Positions 18,533 to 28,067 of a stretch of 59,641 bases of DNA are shown here, one piece after another. Made by a program: the position numbers and the translations under genes. The stretch covers positions 1 to 59,641 of the forward strand of contig CALXQQ010000018.1 in NCBI GenBank assembly GCA_944390775.1. The letters run 5' to 3'. The notes beneath the pieces are model-generated. The model searched no databases and was not told where the DNA came from. It saw only the letters and a program-made list of their open reading frames with translations. The DNA is from an uncultured Alphaproteobacteria bacterium (GTDB lineage: Bacteria > Pseudomonadota > Alphaproteobacteria > UBA3830). Position 1 is the stretch's first letter, and each line of letters begins with the position of its first letter.

Positions 18533-20725
18533 AAAATCAATCATTGGGCTATTGAAACCATCTTTTATTCTTTGTTTTAGCCGAGTGTTTCTTGTTGCAA
18601 CTGTATTGTTTTGTATGGCGGTCTGTAATGCGTTGGGGCTGCCGATAATGACAACCAGCTTTTTTCCTCGAGTGATTCCCGTATAAAGCAGATTGCGCTG
18701 CAGCATCATATAATGATGTATTGATAGGGGAATGACAACGGCGGGATATTCGCTTCCTTGTGATTTGTGAATAGATATGGAGTAGGCTAGCACTAGCTCG
18801 TCTAACTCTGAGAATTCATAATTAACGATGTTTTCGTCTATTGAGACTTGTACTATCTGGTTATCCAAGTCGATATTATGAACAAAACCGATATCTCCGT
18901 TATAGGTATTTTTGTCATAATTGTTGCGAATTTGCATGACCTTATCTCCAACGCGATATTTTTGTCCATTACGATTTATCTCTGTGCCATCTGGGTTTAG
19001 TTTGTTTTGCAGAGCTTCATTTAGCCTGATTGTGCCTAAACTACCTCTATTCATTGGGGACAAAACTTGTATTTCTTGCATCGGATCGAATCCAAATTTT
19101 TGAGGAATACGTTCGCTAACCATTAACAAGATTTTATCGATTACTCTCTCTGATTCTTCCTCTTCTATAAAGAAAAAATCGGTATTATCACTATTGTTTA
19201 CATATATATTTTCTCCACATATGATTCTATGTGCATTTACTATTATTTGAGATGAGCCAGCTTGTCGGAAAATTTCGTTTAATTCAATTACCGGATATGC
19301 TTGTGATGCGATTATGTCGTGTAACACATTACCAGCGCCAACGGAAGGAAGTTGGTTGGTATCTCCAATGAAAATGACTATTGCGTGTTCAGGTATCGCT
19401 TTTAGTAAATGGTAAGCCAATAGGTTATCAATCATAGATGCTTCATCGATAATAATCACTTCACATTCAAGAGGATTTTCACTATTTCTTTTGAAGGCTC
19501 CATCTGCAGGATTAAATTCGAGAAGGCGATGTATCGTTTTAGCGATTTTGCCTGTTGTTTCAGTCATGCGTTTAGCAGCACGTCCTGTAGGTGCGGCAAG
19601 AACAATCTTGTTGGTCGCTAGTGAGAATATTTCCAATATCGCTTTTGTGATAGTGGTTTTTCCTGTGCCGGGACCTCCTGTGATGACAGTGATTTTGTTG
19701 GTAATGGCAGATTTTACTGCTTCAATCTGTTTTTCTGCTAGCTTGAGCTGTAGTCTTCCTTGTGCGTACTGGATGCATGAATCTGCATAAAATTTGTTAA
19801 ATGTTGTTGGGGTGTTATATATCTCTTGTAATTTCGACGCGATGCGTACTTCAGCTAGACGATAACCAGATAGATATACTGCTGTGAATGAAATATCATC
19901 ATCATTTATTTCTTCAACGTATATTTTTCCACTATTTTGAAGGTTTTGTATTGAATCAAGTATGATACTGTCATCTGTTTTTAATAGCTGAGATGCTCTT
20001 GCTAGCAAAGTGCCATGTTCAATGAAGACGTGTCCTTCTTCTATGGAATGCTGCAGAATGAACATAATACCAGCTTCTGCGCGTTGTGTGGATTGTGCAT
20101 CAAAGCCGAGATTTTGTGCGATTTTATCTGCTGTGACGAATCCAACTCCCCATATATCGTGAGATAAGCGATATGGGTTTTCTTTCACAATCGCTATTGA
20201 TTCATTGCCATATTTTTTATATATCTTTGAAGCGTAAGCAGAGCTAACGCCGTGTGATTGGAGAAAAATCATCACAGAGCGGATTTCTTTTTGTTCTTTC
20301 CAAGCATCAAAAATCATTTTTACGCGATGTTTGCCTATACCTTCTATTGTGCATAGTTTATCTGGAGATTCTTCGATTATTTCCAATGTCTTATCTCCAA
20401 AGGCTTCAATAATGCGTTTCGCCATGACAGGTCCGATACCTTTTATCAGGCCGCCACCTAGGTATTTTTCAATTCCCATTATGGTAGTTGGTACAGAACT
20501 TTTGCATGATACAGCTTTAAACTGTTTTCCAAATTGCGGATGGCTTGTCCATTCTCCAGTTATGTGCAAAATTTCGCCCAGAATAGGGGAGAGTATATTA
20601 CCCACTACTGTTACCAGATCATGATGGCCTTTTACTTTCACCTTTAACACAGCGTAGGTTGTTTCTTCGTTGTAATAGGTTACTCTTTCGAGTTGGCCGA
20701 TTATTTCGTCTAATTTTGCGCACAT
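18530..20725 (-). CDS. recD2: RecD2-type ATP-dependent DNA helicase
   Basis: Superfamily 1B 5'-3' helicase. The 731-residue protein has the extended N-terminal region with helix-hairpin-helix repeats typical of RecD2 and absent from E. coli RecD (GLIKGIGPVMAKRI near 95, LCTIEGIGKHRV near 125). It also has Walker A TGGPGTGKTTI near 350, AAPTGRAAKRM, Walker B IIIDEASMID, IGDTNQLPSVGAGNVL and the C-terminal SIHKSQGSEYPAVVIP and YTGITRGK. RecD2 works without RecBC, in replication-fork or mismatch-related repair. No recB or recC lies nearby. Convergent to the secreted-protein gene and divergent from murA. Confidence 0.93.
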   Translation of the reverse strand: MCAKLDEIIGQLERVTYYNEETTYAVLKVKVKGHHDLVTVVGNILSPILGEILHITGEWTSHPQFGKQFKAVSCKSSVPTTIMGIEKYLGGGLIKGIGPVMAKRIIEAFGDKTLEIIEESPDKLCTIEGIGKHRVKMIFDAWKEQKEIRSVMIFLQSHGVSSAYASKIYKKYGNESIAIVKENPYRLSHDIWGVGFVTADKIAQNLGFDAQSTQRAEAGIMFILQHSIEEGHVFIEHGTLLARASQLLKTDDSIILDSIQNLQNSGKIYVEEINDDDISFTAVYLSGYRLAEVRIASKLQEIYNTPTTFNKFYADSCIQYAQGRLQLKLAEKQIEAVKSAITNKITVITGGPGTGKTTITKAILEIFSLATNKIVLAAPTGRAAKRMTETTGKIAKTIHRLLEFNPADGAFKRNSENPLECEVIIIDEASMIDNLLAYHLLKAIPEHAIVIFIGDTNQLPSVGAGNVLHDIIASQAYPVIELNEIFRQAGSSQIIVNAHRIICGENIYVNNSDNTDFFFIEEEESERVIDKILLMVSERIPQKFGFDPMQEIQVLSPMNRGSLGTIRLNEALQNKLNPDGTEINRNGQKYRVGDKVMQIRNNYDKNTYNGDIGFVHNIDLDNQIVQVSIDENIVNYEFSELDELVLAYSISIHKSQGSEYPAVVIPLSIHHYMMLQRNLLYTGITRGKKLVVIIGSPNALQTAIQNNTVATRNTRLKQRIKDGFNSPMIDF

Positions 20726-20769
20726 TACTTATACTAAACTATATTTCTGTAAGCAGTATATAACTCTTA

Positions 20770-20781
20770 GGACAATTGTCC
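20770..20781. promoter_or_regulatory. Perfect 12-base palindrome between recD2 and murA
   Basis: GGACAATTGTCC is a perfect palindrome about 45 bases upstream of the recD2 start and 53 bases upstream of the murA -35 element. It could be an operator for a dimeric regulator. No regulator can be named from the sequence. Confidence 0.3.
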
Positions 20782-20833
20782 ATAAATAAACCTAGCTAAT
20801 TTTTATGTGAAATTATTAAGCACGGTGTATAAG

Positions 20834-20862
20834 TTGCGTTTATTGTGTATTTACAGTACCAT
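20834..20862 (+). promoter_or_regulatory. Putative murA promoter
   Basis: TTGCGT (20834-20839) and TACCAT (20857-20862) are exactly 17 bases apart, about 65 bases upstream of the murA ATG. The same TTGCGT -35 hexamer recurs upstream of birA, rpsO and the duplicated cassette at the end of the window. Confidence 0.55.
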
Positions 20863-20927
20863 CACTGCGGTGAAAGTAGTTTTCAGAGCGATGTTTTTTC
20901 GTTTGTTGTGTCTGGTGAAGGATTGTT

Positions 20928-22202
20928 ATGGATAAGTTATTAGTATATGGCCAACAGAAGTTGATGGGGAAAATTCCAATATCTGGAGCCAAAAATGCGG
21001 CTTTGCCATTGTTTGCGGCTAGCTTGCTCACGTCAGAAGTGCTTACTTTACACAATGTGCCGCCTTTATCAGATATTGCAACCATGGCGGAACTTTTGAC
21101 CTGTCTAGGGACTCACTATAAATCGGATAATTTATCTCGTGATGAAATGACTGTTCATTTGCAAGCTGATCATGTAGAAAATTTGGTGGCCAAATATGAG
21201 TTGGTGAAAAAAATGCGAGCATCAATTTTGGTATTGGGACCTCTTCTTGCTCGTTATGGTCATTGTCGTGTATCGGCACCTGGTGGGTGTGCTATTGGTG
21301 TGCGTCCGATAGATCTCCATTTGAAGGGGCTAGAGGCTATGGGAGCAGTGTTTGAATTGCAAGATGGATACATAGATGCAAAAGCGCCACATGGCTTAAA
21401 TGGAGCAGTTTTTGAATTTCCTATCGTAACAGTTACAGGTACTGAAAATCTATTAATGGCAGCGACGTTAGCTAACGGTACGACCACTCTCATTAACGCA
21501 GCTCAAGAGCCTGAAATAGTAGATTTAGCTGAATGTTTGATATCTATGGGGGCGGAAATTAGTGGTCACGGTACATCCACCATTACAATAAAAGGCTGCG
21601 GAGAATTGCATGGTGCGACTCATAAGATTATATCAGACAGAATCGAAGCCGGAACATATGCGCTGGCAGCAGGTATATCGGGTGGAGATGTCGAGCTTGT
21701 TGGAGAGAATTTGTCATCATTACTTCCAACATTTTTGGAGACAATTTCACGTATAGGGTTAGATGTTACGCCAACTGAAGCAGGGCTGCGTGTAAGGTCG
21801 ACAGGTTCTTTGCAGCCGATCGATATCACTACTGCTGCGTTTCCCGGTTTTCCTACTGATCTTCAAGCACAAACAATGGCAATATTGTGTTTAGCGAACG
21901 GTGTGTCGAATATTTGGGAAAATATATGGGAAAATCGCTTTATTCACGTGGCAGAACTACATAGGATGGGAGCGAACATAACGGTTTCCGGAGCGCATGC
22001 TCAGATAAAGGGAGTGCAGCAGCTGACAGGAGCGCAGGTCATGGCTACGGATTTGCGAGCCTCATTCAGTTTGGTTCTGGCTGCATTGTCTGCAAAGGGT
22101 GAAACATTGATAGATCGTATTTATCATCTTGATCGTGGCTATTGCAATGTGACGGAAAAATTGGCAGACTGTGGCGTATGCGTTCAGAGAGTAAGAGGGT
22201 GA
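20928..22202 (+). CDS. murA: UDP-N-acetylglucosamine 1-carboxyvinyltransferase MurA
   Basis: First committed step of peptidoglycan synthesis: transfers enolpyruvate from PEP to UDP-GlcNAc in the cytosol. The 424-residue protein has SGAKNAALPLFAASLL near residue 20, the active-site Cys in APGGCAIGVRPIDLH, the block FPTDLQAQTMA and a C-terminal ENRFIHVAEL. Keeping Cys rather than Asp predicts fosfomycin sensitivity. The ATG has AAGGA five bases upstream. A small IWENIWEN duplication sits in the ENRF region. First gene of a murA-trxA-rsmG run. Confidence 0.96.
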   Translation: MDKLLVYGQQKLMGKIPISGAKNAALPLFAASLLTSEVLTLHNVPPLSDIATMAELLTCLGTHYKSDNLSRDEMTVHLQADHVENLVAKYELVKKMRASILVLGPLLARYGHCRVSAPGGCAIGVRPIDLHLKGLEAMGAVFELQDGYIDAKAPHGLNGAVFEFPIVTVTGTENLLMAATLANGTTTLINAAQEPEIVDLAECLISMGAEISGHGTSTITIKGCGELHGATHKIISDRIEAGTYALAAGISGGDVELVGENLSSLLPTFLETISRIGLDVTPTEAGLRVRSTGSLQPIDITTAAFPGFPTDLQAQTMAILCLANGVSNIWENIWENRFIHVAELHRMGANITVSGAHAQIKGVQQLTGAQVMATDLRASFSLVLAALSAKGETLIDRIYHLDRGYCNVTEKLADCGVCVQRVRG

Positions 22203-22204
22203 AC

Positions 22205-22513
22205 ATGAAAGTTATAGGTGGCAAGGATTTTGAAGCAGAGGTTTTGAGCAAGGATTTTATCGTTGTGGACTTTTATGCTGATTGGTGTGGTCCGTGTCGT
22301 ATGATTTCTCCTGTGTTGGAAGAAGTTGCACAAGAGATGTCGGTTGAGATCGTTAAGGTTAATATTGATCATGCTTCTGACGTAGCAACTCAGTACGGAG
22401 TTATGAGCATTCCCACATTGATGATTTTCAAAAATGGTGAGAAGATTTCTACAAGTGTTGGTGCTGCGTCCAAAGCTCGTATTATTGATTGGATTAATTC
22501 TCATAAAGGTTAG
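22205..22513 (+). CDS. trxA: Thioredoxin
   Basis: Small cytosolic disulfide reductase. The 102-residue protein contains the redox motif WCGPC in VVDFYADWCGPCRMISPVLE and the cis-Pro loop SIPTLMIFKNGE. The start is at the ATG two bases after the murA stop, with GAGGGTGA upstream. There is no signal peptide, so this is cytoplasmic thioredoxin. It is probably translated together with murA. Confidence 0.95.
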   Translation: MKVIGGKDFEAEVLSKDFIVVDFYADWCGPCRMISPVLEEVAQEMSVEIVKVNIDHASDVATQYGVMSIPTLMIFKNGEKISTSVGAASKARIIDWINSHKG

Positions 22514-22516
22514 TCA

Positions 22517-23107
22517 TTGTTAGCAGAGTGCAAGCCAGAATTACGTGAGCGGTTTGAGACTTACCGCGCGCTATTGGAAAAATGGCAGAATGTTGTAAAT
22601 TTGGTAGGGCGAAGTACTCTGCATGATTTTTGGCAACGTCATATAGAAGATAGTTTGCAGTTGTTACCTTATTTGAGGGGACCAACTGTGTTAGATATCG
22701 GATCTGGTGGTGGCTTTCCCGGTATGGTCATTGCTATGGCATCTGATATGCGAGTGACTTGTTTGGATTCTAATAGCAGAAAAATTGAGTTTTTATCAGA
22801 GGTGGCTCGGCAGACAAATACTAAAGTCGAGTTGGTTAATGATCGCTTGGAAAATTACATAAAGAGCTATCAGGAAGATGCTCATCAGACATTTTTTAGT
22901 ACTGTGTGCGCTCGTGGTTTTGCGTCGTTGGATGTGCTTGTAGATGCAACAAGTCATTTGAGCAAACCTTCATATGGTGTGTTTTTAAAAGGGAAAAATG
23001 CCGCTGATGAGATAAAGCTCGCACAGCAGCGTATGCAGTTTAATTATCGAACGATTACAAGTGTGACGAATGCAGATAGTTCAATTGTTATTGTGGAAAT
23101 TCTCTGA
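22517..23107 (+). CDS. rsmG: 16S rRNA (guanine(527)-N7)-methyltransferase RsmG
   Basis: Methylates G527 of 16S rRNA using S-adenosylmethionine. The 196-residue protein shows the RsmG N-terminus (YRALLEKWQNVVNLVGRSTL), the binding loop VLDIGSGGGFPGMVIA near residue 60 and RKIEFLSEVARQ. The start codon is TTG at 22517, with AAAGG seven bases upstream overlapping the trxA end. In many bacteria rsmG follows mnmG; here it is attached to trxA instead. Confidence 0.93.
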   Translation: MLAECKPELRERFETYRALLEKWQNVVNLVGRSTLHDFWQRHIEDSLQLLPYLRGPTVLDIGSGGGFPGMVIAMASDMRVTCLDSNSRKIEFLSEVARQTNTKVELVNDRLENYIKSYQEDAHQTFFSTVCARGFASLDVLVDATSHLSKPSYGVFLKGKNAADEIKLAQQRMQFNYRTITSVTNADSSIVIVEIL

Positions 23108-23166
23108 TAAACATATTGTATTTGAAATATGTAAAACATATGCTCCTATATAAATCTCATCTACTA

Positions 23167-23195
23167 TTGACTTTTATCGAGAGCTACTTTAGACT
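23167..23195 (+). promoter_or_regulatory. tRNA promoter
   Basis: TTGACT (23167-23172) and TAGACT (23190-23195) are 17 bases apart, ending 17 bases before the tRNA-Cys 5' end. This is a strong sigma-70-like match with the close spacing expected for a stable RNA promoter. It probably also drives tRNA-Gly and leuS. Confidence 0.75.
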
Positions 23196-23212
23196 GCATT
23201 TTGTTTGGATGA

Positions 23213-23286
23213 GGCCGGATGGCAGAGCGGTTATGCAGAGGATTGCAAATCCTTGGAGGTCGGTTCGACTCCGGCTCCGGCCTCCA
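23213..23286 (+). tRNA. tRNA-Cys (GCA)
   Basis: Cloverleaf of 74 bases with CCA encoded. The acceptor GGCCGGA (23213-23219) pairs with TCCGGCC (23276-23282), followed by discriminator T and CCA. The anticodon stem GAGGA/TCCTT holds the loop TTGCAAA with anticodon GCA. The T arm contains GGTTCGACTCC. Discriminator T73 is the known identity element for cysteine. Confidence 0.95.
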
Positions 23287-23355
23287 AACAACTGCAGCGG
23301 TGCTTGTCTTGTTGTGGCGTTGTTGCAGATGTGGTGTAGCTTTTTGCTTATGTGC

Positions 23356-23429
23356 GCGGGTGTAGCTCAATGGTAGAGCATCGGCCTTCCAAGCCGAGTA
23401 CGTGGGTCCGATTCCCATCACCCGCTCCA
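23356..23429 (+). tRNA. tRNA-Gly (TCC)
   Basis: Cloverleaf of 74 bases with encoded CCA. The acceptor GCGGGTG (23356-23362) pairs with CACCCGC (23419-23425), then T and CCA. The D arm is AGCTCAATGGTAGAGC, the anticodon loop CTTCCAA has anticodon TCC, and the T arm is GTGGGTCCGATTCCCAT. It is 69 bases after tRNA-Cys and probably on the same transcript. Confidence 0.95.
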
Positions 23430-23502
23430 TTTTGGCTCGTCACGTTTCAAGTCAGTGAGTTCGCCGTTGTGTAAGCAGTTAAGTTGGCTGTGGAAGGTTT
23501 TT

Positions 23503-26076
23503 ATGTCGTCAGATATTTCAAATATTGCTCAATATAATTTTTCAGCTGTTGAAGAGAAGTGGCAATCTCGATGGAAGAATAGCGGGGTTTTTGCAGCAAA
23601 TGTTAAGAAGAACAAATATTATGTTTTAGAGATGTTTCCTTATCCCTCTGGAAATATTCACATGGGACATGTACGAAATTACGTACTTGGAGATATCGTA
23701 GCACGTTATCGTAAAAGCTGTGGATATTCGGTGCTACATCCTTTTGGATGGGATGCTTTTGGCTTACCGGCTGAAAATGCAGCATTAAAAAACGGTTTGC
23801 ATCCTCGTCAGTGGACAGAATCAAACATAGAAACCATGAAAAAGCAAATTGCCGCAATGGGTTTAAGTTATGATTGGTCAAGAGAGTTGTCCACATGCAG
23901 TGAGCAGTACTACGCTTTTCAGCAAAAATTGTTTTTACTCTTATATAAGCAGGGGTTGGTCTATAGAAAAGAGTCGGAAGTCAATTGGGATCCAGTTGAT
24001 AATTGCGTATTAGCAAACGAGCAGGTGATTGATGGACGCGGATGGCGTTCAGGAGCGGTTGTTGAGAAAAAGATGCTGTCCCAATGGTTTTTTAAAATTA
24101 CCGATTATGCTGAAGAATTATTATCAGGGCTTGATCATCTGGAAGGGTGGCCTGAAAAGGTTAAGCTCATGCAGCGTAATTGGATAGGTCGGTCTGAGGG
24201 ATGTCTGTTGTCATTTTCGATTACCAACGGCGGAACATTGGATGTATTTTCCACAAGGCCTGAGACTTTATTCGGAGCGACTTTTTTGGCTATATCTCCG
24301 GATCATCCGTTGGCGAAAGAGATTGCGGCTACTAATTCATCTGTGAAGCAATTTTTAGAACAGTGGAAAGTTGGAGCGGTTTCTCGAGAATTTATTGAAA
24401 CCCAAACAAAAGAAGGAGTAGATACAGGTCTGACTGCTATTCATCCATTTTTGCCTTCTGTTTGCTTGCCAATTTACGTTGCTAATTTCGTTTTGATGGA
24501 TTATGGAACAGGAGCAATTTTTGCTACACCTGCTCATGATGAAAGAGATTACGATTTTGCTGTGAAATATCATTTACCCATTAAACAGGTTGTGGAGAGT
24601 GATTCGGACAGTCTTCCTTATACCGGTGAAGGGCATATGATTAATTCAGATTTTTTGAATGGCCTAACTATTGCTGAAGCACGTGAAAAGGCAATAGAAC
24701 GCTTATGTGAACAAGGTGTTGGACAAAGGAGGATATTTTTCCGTCTCAAAGATTGGGGTGTATCTCGCCAAAGATATTGGGGCTGTCCTATTCCTATGGT
24801 GCATTGCGACACATGTGGTATTGTGCCTCTTCGCGAGCAAGATTTACCTGTGTTATTACCTGCAGATCCGGTTTTTTCTGGTAGCGGGAATCCGTTGGAT
24901 GCGCATCCTACCTGGAAGCATGTTAGTTGTCCCGTATGTGGCAAGCCGGCTGTTCGAGAAACTGATACATTGGATACTTTTGTAGATTCATCTTGGTATT
25001 TTTTACGTTATTGTGCTTCGGATTTCAATGATAGTAATTTGTTGGATAAGGAGGCTATTTCTCACTGGTTGCCTGTAGATCAGTATGTTGGTGGTGTGGA
25101 GCATGCTATTTTACATTTACTATATGCGCGTTTTTTCACCAAAGCTTTGGCTGATTGTGGTTTAATTTCCGTTCGAGAACCCTTCAATAATTTGCTTACG
25201 CAGGGTATGGTATGTAAGTCAACATTCCAGACTGAGAATGGAGAGTGGCTATATCCGGAACAAGTGCGCAAAAATTCAGATGGTCGCTATGAAACTATAG
25301 ATTCTCATGAGCGGGTTATTGTTGGAAAATCCGAAAAAATGAGTAAATCCAAAAAGAATATAGTTTCTCCCGATGCTATTATGTCAGAGTATGGAGTTGA
25401 TGCCATGCGTTTGTTTATAGTATCAGACAGCCCACCCGACAAAGATTTTCAGTGGAACGATGAAGGATTGGAAGGTTGCTGGCGCTTTGTCAATCGGGTA
25501 TGGCGTCTTTTTAAATATGCAAGTGAGTGTGGTGTTTCTGCTAATATGGCGGAGCATGGTGTAGATGTGAAGGTTTTGAGTGAGAATCTTGTTGCATTTT
25601 ACAGAGAATTTCAGTTAATCATCAAGAATATTACCGCAGCATTGCAAAGCCATGCGATGAATAAAATGGTTGCCTACTTGAGGGATGCTGTAAATAAAAT
25701 TTACAATGAGTTAGAAGAATTGCAGTCACAGCAATCTTTGTTTGGCTCTGTATTAGGTGATCTTGCACAATTGATGGCGCCAGTTATGCCTCATATTAGT
25801 GAGGAAGTATGGCAATTGTTAGGATTTGATGGATTTGTTGTTGAAGCAGAATGGCCTAAATATGACGAGACTTTGTTGCCGCAAACTCAGTTGATTAAAT
25901 TGCCTGTACAGGTTAATGGTAAGTTGCGTGGAACGATAGAAGTTGATCCTGCTTTAGCAGAAGAAGAGATTTTCACTCAAGCTTTAATGGTGCCAAATGT
26001 AAAATTTGCGATTGGAGATAAACCCATCAAGAAAAGGTTTTTTATCAAAGGGAAGGTTGTAAATTTTGTGGTATAA
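23503..26076 (+). CDS. leuS: Leucyl-tRNA synthetase
   Basis: Class I synthetase charging tRNA-Leu. The 857-residue bacterial-type enzyme has the HIGH-like motif HMGH in [18 protein letters not shown] near residue 45, the editing domain around 225-410 with [12 protein letters not shown], and KMSKS in [14 protein letters not shown] near 620, followed by the anticodon-binding domain. The ATG at 23503 has AAGG five bases upstream; an upstream in-frame TTG would run into the tRNA region. Heads the conserved leuS-lptE-holA cluster. Confidence 0.97.
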   Translation: MSSDISNIAQYNFSAVEEKWQSRWKNSGVFAANVKKNKYYVLEMFPYPSGNIHMGHVRNYVLGDIVARYRKSCGYSVLHPFGWDAFGLPAENAALKNGLHPRQWTESNIETMKKQIAAMGLSYDWSRELSTCSEQYYAFQQKLFLLLYKQGLVYRKESEVNWDPVDNCVLANEQVIDGRGWRSGAVVEKKMLSQWFFKITDYAEELLSGLDHLEGWPEKVKLMQRNWIGRSEGCLLSFSITNGGTLDVFSTRPETLFGATFLAISPDHPLAKEIAATNSSVKQFLEQWKVGAVSREFIETQTKEGVDTGLTAIHPFLPSVCLPIYVANFVLMDYGTGAIFATPAHDERDYDFAVKYHLPIKQVVESDSDSLPYTGEGHMINSDFLNGLTIAEAREKAIERLCEQGVGQRRIFFRLKDWGVSRQRYWGCPIPMVHCDTCGIVPLREQDLPVLLPADPVFSGSGNPLDAHPTWKHVSCPVCGKPAVRETDTLDTFVDSSWYFLRYCASDFNDSNLLDKEAISHWLPVDQYVGGVEHAILHLLYARFFTKALADCGLISVREPFNNLLTQGMVCKSTFQTENGEWLYPEQVRKNSDGRYETIDSHERVIVGKSEKMSKSKKNIVSPDAIMSEYGVDAMRLFIVSDSPPDKDFQWNDEGLEGCWRFVNRVWRLFKYASECGVSANMAEHGVDVKVLSENLVAFYREFQLIIKNITAALQSHAMNKMVAYLRDAVNKIYNELEELQSQQSLFGSVLGDLAQLMAPVMPHISEEVWQLLGFDGFVVEAEWPKYDETLLPQTQLIKLPVQVNGKLRGTIEVDPALAEEEIFTQALMVPNVKFAIGDKPIKKRFFIKGKVVNFVV

Positions 26077-26536
26077 ACTACTTTGTTTATTGCTATGCTG
26101 CAGTTGTTCTATCAGGCCGCTTCACAAGGAGGTAGAAGGCGATAGGAGAGATAGCATATATGTTGATGTTATTGCTGAGCGTGATGGGCAGTTATTGCGG
26201 CGATATTTGAGAGATATCATTAGGGATTGGTGCTTAGTCGGTGAGGGCTATCACTTAAATGTTAGATTATTGACATTTGAACAAGGCTTTTCTCCCACTG
26301 TAAATGATAATATGCAACGAAGAAAAGTGACCTATAGGGCTTACGTTGTTCTTACAGATCATGATAAGAAAGTGTTGCTATCTAAGCAATGTGAAGTAGC
26401 TTCCAGCTATAATATTGCGAGCGGTCAGGGTAGTGTGATTTATGCCGTATATGGTCGTAATAACCGAGATGCAATATATGAGTTAAGTTTACGTATTGGA
26501 GAGATGGTGCGAATGGTTTTGCAGCATGAAAGTTGA
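26066..26536 (+). CDS. lptE: LPS-assembly lipoprotein LptE-like
   Basis: Outer-membrane lipoprotein that plugs the LptD channel in lipopolysaccharide export. Assignment is partly from context: leuS-lptE-holA is a conserved alphaproteobacterial order. The 156-residue protein has a short hydrophobic leader (residues 3-13) ending in a Cys-rich lipobox-like stretch (LLLCCSCS), then a mixed alpha/beta domain that includes [14 protein letters not shown] and a C-terminal helix. The start is TTG inside the leuS end (11-base overlap), with GGAAGG upstream. Sequence similarity is weak, as is usual for LptE. Confidence 0.78.
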   Translation: MWYKLLCLLLCCSCSIRPLHKEVEGDRRDSIYVDVIAERDGQLLRRYLRDIIRDWCLVGEGYHLNVRLLTFEQGFSPTVNDNMQRRKVTYRAYVVLTDHDKKVLLSKQCEVASSYNIASGQGSVIYAVYGRNNRDAIYELSLRIGEMVRMVLQHES

Positions 26537-27293
26537 TTTTAAAGCGGTTTTGAAAAGTGTCATAGAACCAGGGATACACTTTTTTTTATATGGAAACAAT
26601 AAGCGAACTTTTCATGTATTTTGTGATTATGTTGTATGTCGCTTGAAGAATGTATATCAAAATTTAGATGTAAGATTCTGCAAGCCAGGTGAAGACCCTA
26701 TGGTGCAAGAAGATGATTTGTTTGATAGGAGAATAACTTGCGTCTGTATTAGGGACATTGAAGATCGTCATCAAAAATATCTGCAACCATTATTGGATAA
26801 TACGAATGTTGTTTTAATATTAGAAGCTGGTAATTTTACTCAAAGCAAGACAATAACCGAGTATTTTGTTCAGAGTAGGTTGCACTATGCTGTTGCTTCA
26901 TTTAAAAACGAATTAACTTTTAGATCTTTATGTAGTTTATTATTTCCCGAAATGAATTTGGATCAGCAGAGAGCTATTGCAAGCTTTATGGAATCGACAG
27001 ATGAGGAGTTGTTTTCCTTAAGCCGAAAAATATCTCTTTTGGATCGAGAATTATTAAATAATTATCTGGCTTATAAGGTTAAATCGATTGAAAATGTCGA
27101 AATGATTCCTTTGATAAGATATTTTCTGAAAATAGCTTTACAAATGCATATAAATGGAAGTGATTCTAATTTTAAAAAACTGCCTAAAGATATGTTGAGC
27201 TTTCTTTTAGAAACTGAAGCAAAGATAAAATCAGGCATAGATTTGCCTAGGAGTTTTATTTATCATAAAATAAGCTGTGAACAAAACACTTAA
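26526..27293 (+). CDS. holA: DNA polymerase III delta subunit HolA-like
   Basis: Delta subunit of the clamp loader, which opens the sliding clamp. Called mainly from its place after leuS-lptE and from the overall pattern ([46 protein letters not shown]-like LLFPEMNLD, LDRELLNNYLAYK). At 255 residues it is much shorter than the usual 330-340, mostly in the C-terminal collar domain. It starts at ATG 26526, overlapping lptE by 11 bases, with a weak ribosome site. A reduced but probably real HolA. Confidence 0.72.
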   Translation: MKVDFKAVLKSVIEPGIHFFLYGNNKRTFHVFCDYVVCRLKNVYQNLDVRFCKPGEDPMVQEDDLFDRRITCVCIRDIEDRHQKYLQPLLDNTNVVLILEAGNFTQSKTITEYFVQSRLHYAVASFKNELTFRSLCSLLFPEMNLDQQRAIASFMESTDEELFSLSRKISLLDRELLNNYLAYKVKSIENVEMIPLIRYFLKIALQMHINGSDSNFKKLPKDMLSFLLETEAKIKSGIDLPRSFIYHKISCEQNT

Positions 27294-27298
27294 ATTGC

Positions 27299-27327
27299 TT
27301 GCGTTTTATGTTGTTTTGGTGTACAAT
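27299..27327 (+). promoter_or_regulatory. birA-rnj promoter
   Basis: TTGCGT (27299-27304) and TACAAT (27322-27327) are separated by exactly 17 bases and lie about 27 bases upstream of the birA start. A strong match in the -10 region; the -35 uses the recurrent TTGCGT form. Confidence 0.7.
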
Positions 27328-27353
27328 AAAGGGATGTCGTTAGAGGATTCCAT

Positions 27354-28067
27354 TTGGCTAAAATAATACATTTCTCGTGTTTGGATAGTACACACAAACA
27401 AGCTATACGCATGATAGAGCAATCTAGTTGTAGTGATGGCGATGTTATTGTGGCCGATATGCAAACTGCAGGTGTAGGGCGTTATGACAGAAAATGGGAA
27501 TCTGTTAGAGGCAATGTTTTTCTGAGTATTTTGAAGAATACGCGTTGCGATAATGTTGGACAGTTATCGCTGACAGTAGCATGTGCTGTGCATGATGTAT
27601 TGAATCAGTTCGTTCATGAAAAAGAACGGTTGCAGTTGCATTGGCCTAATGATGTGTTTTTTTCTGGGAAAAAACTTTGTGGAGTTCTTATCTCGGTAAT
27701 AGATGATTGGATAGTTATTAGCATAGGAATTAACATAGTTCCGGTTGGGGCTATAGATAGAGCAATATCTTTACAAGAAATTGTAGAGAATAAGGTTGTT
27801 GATACGACTGATATTGTTAGGTTATTAGTGGATAAGGTATTGGTTTGGCTTCAATTGCTTACTGAAAAAGGCTTTTCAAGCGTTAAGCAATATTGGTTAG
27901 AACATGCATTTGGATTGGCAGAAGATATAGAAATTAATAATAGTTCTCAGATAGTAAGAGGGATATTTAGTGCCATAGATGACAAGGGGTCAGCTATGGT
28001 TGAAACCACAGATGGTATTGTTTATGTAACAAGTGGAGATTTTCAATTAGGAGGGTTTAACAAATGA
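27354..28067 (+). CDS. birA: Biotin--[acetyl-CoA-carboxylase] ligase BirA, ligase domain only
   Basis: Attaches biotin to the carrier protein of acetyl-CoA carboxylase through biotinyl-AMP. The 237-residue protein has only the catalytic and C-terminal domains: LDSTHKQA, the biotinyl-AMP loop AGVGRYDRKWES near residue 40, GNVFLSIL, LHWPNDVFFSGKKLCGVLI and ISIGINIV. There is no DNA-binding N-terminus, so it is not a biotin-operon repressor. Starts at TTG 27354, with AGAGGA six bases upstream. Overlaps rnj by four bases (ATGA); birA-rnj is a conserved alphaproteobacterial pair. Confidence 0.93.
   Translation: MAKIIHFSCLDSTHKQAIRMIEQSSCSDGDVIVADMQTAGVGRYDRKWESVRGNVFLSILKNTRCDNVGQLSLTVACAVHDVLNQFVHEKERLQLHWPNDVFFSGKKLCGVLISVIDDWIVISIGINIVPVGAIDRAISLQEIVENKVVDTTDIVRLLVDKVLVWLQLLTEKGFSSVKQYWLEHAFGLAEDIEINNSSQIVRGIFSAIDDKGSAMVETTDGIVYVTSGDFQLGGFNK

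Noticed and set aside
23164-23430. An 88-codon minus-strand frame across the tRNA-Cys and tRNA-Gly genes
   Set aside because: It is antisense to two complete tRNA cloverleaves, which fully explain the region.
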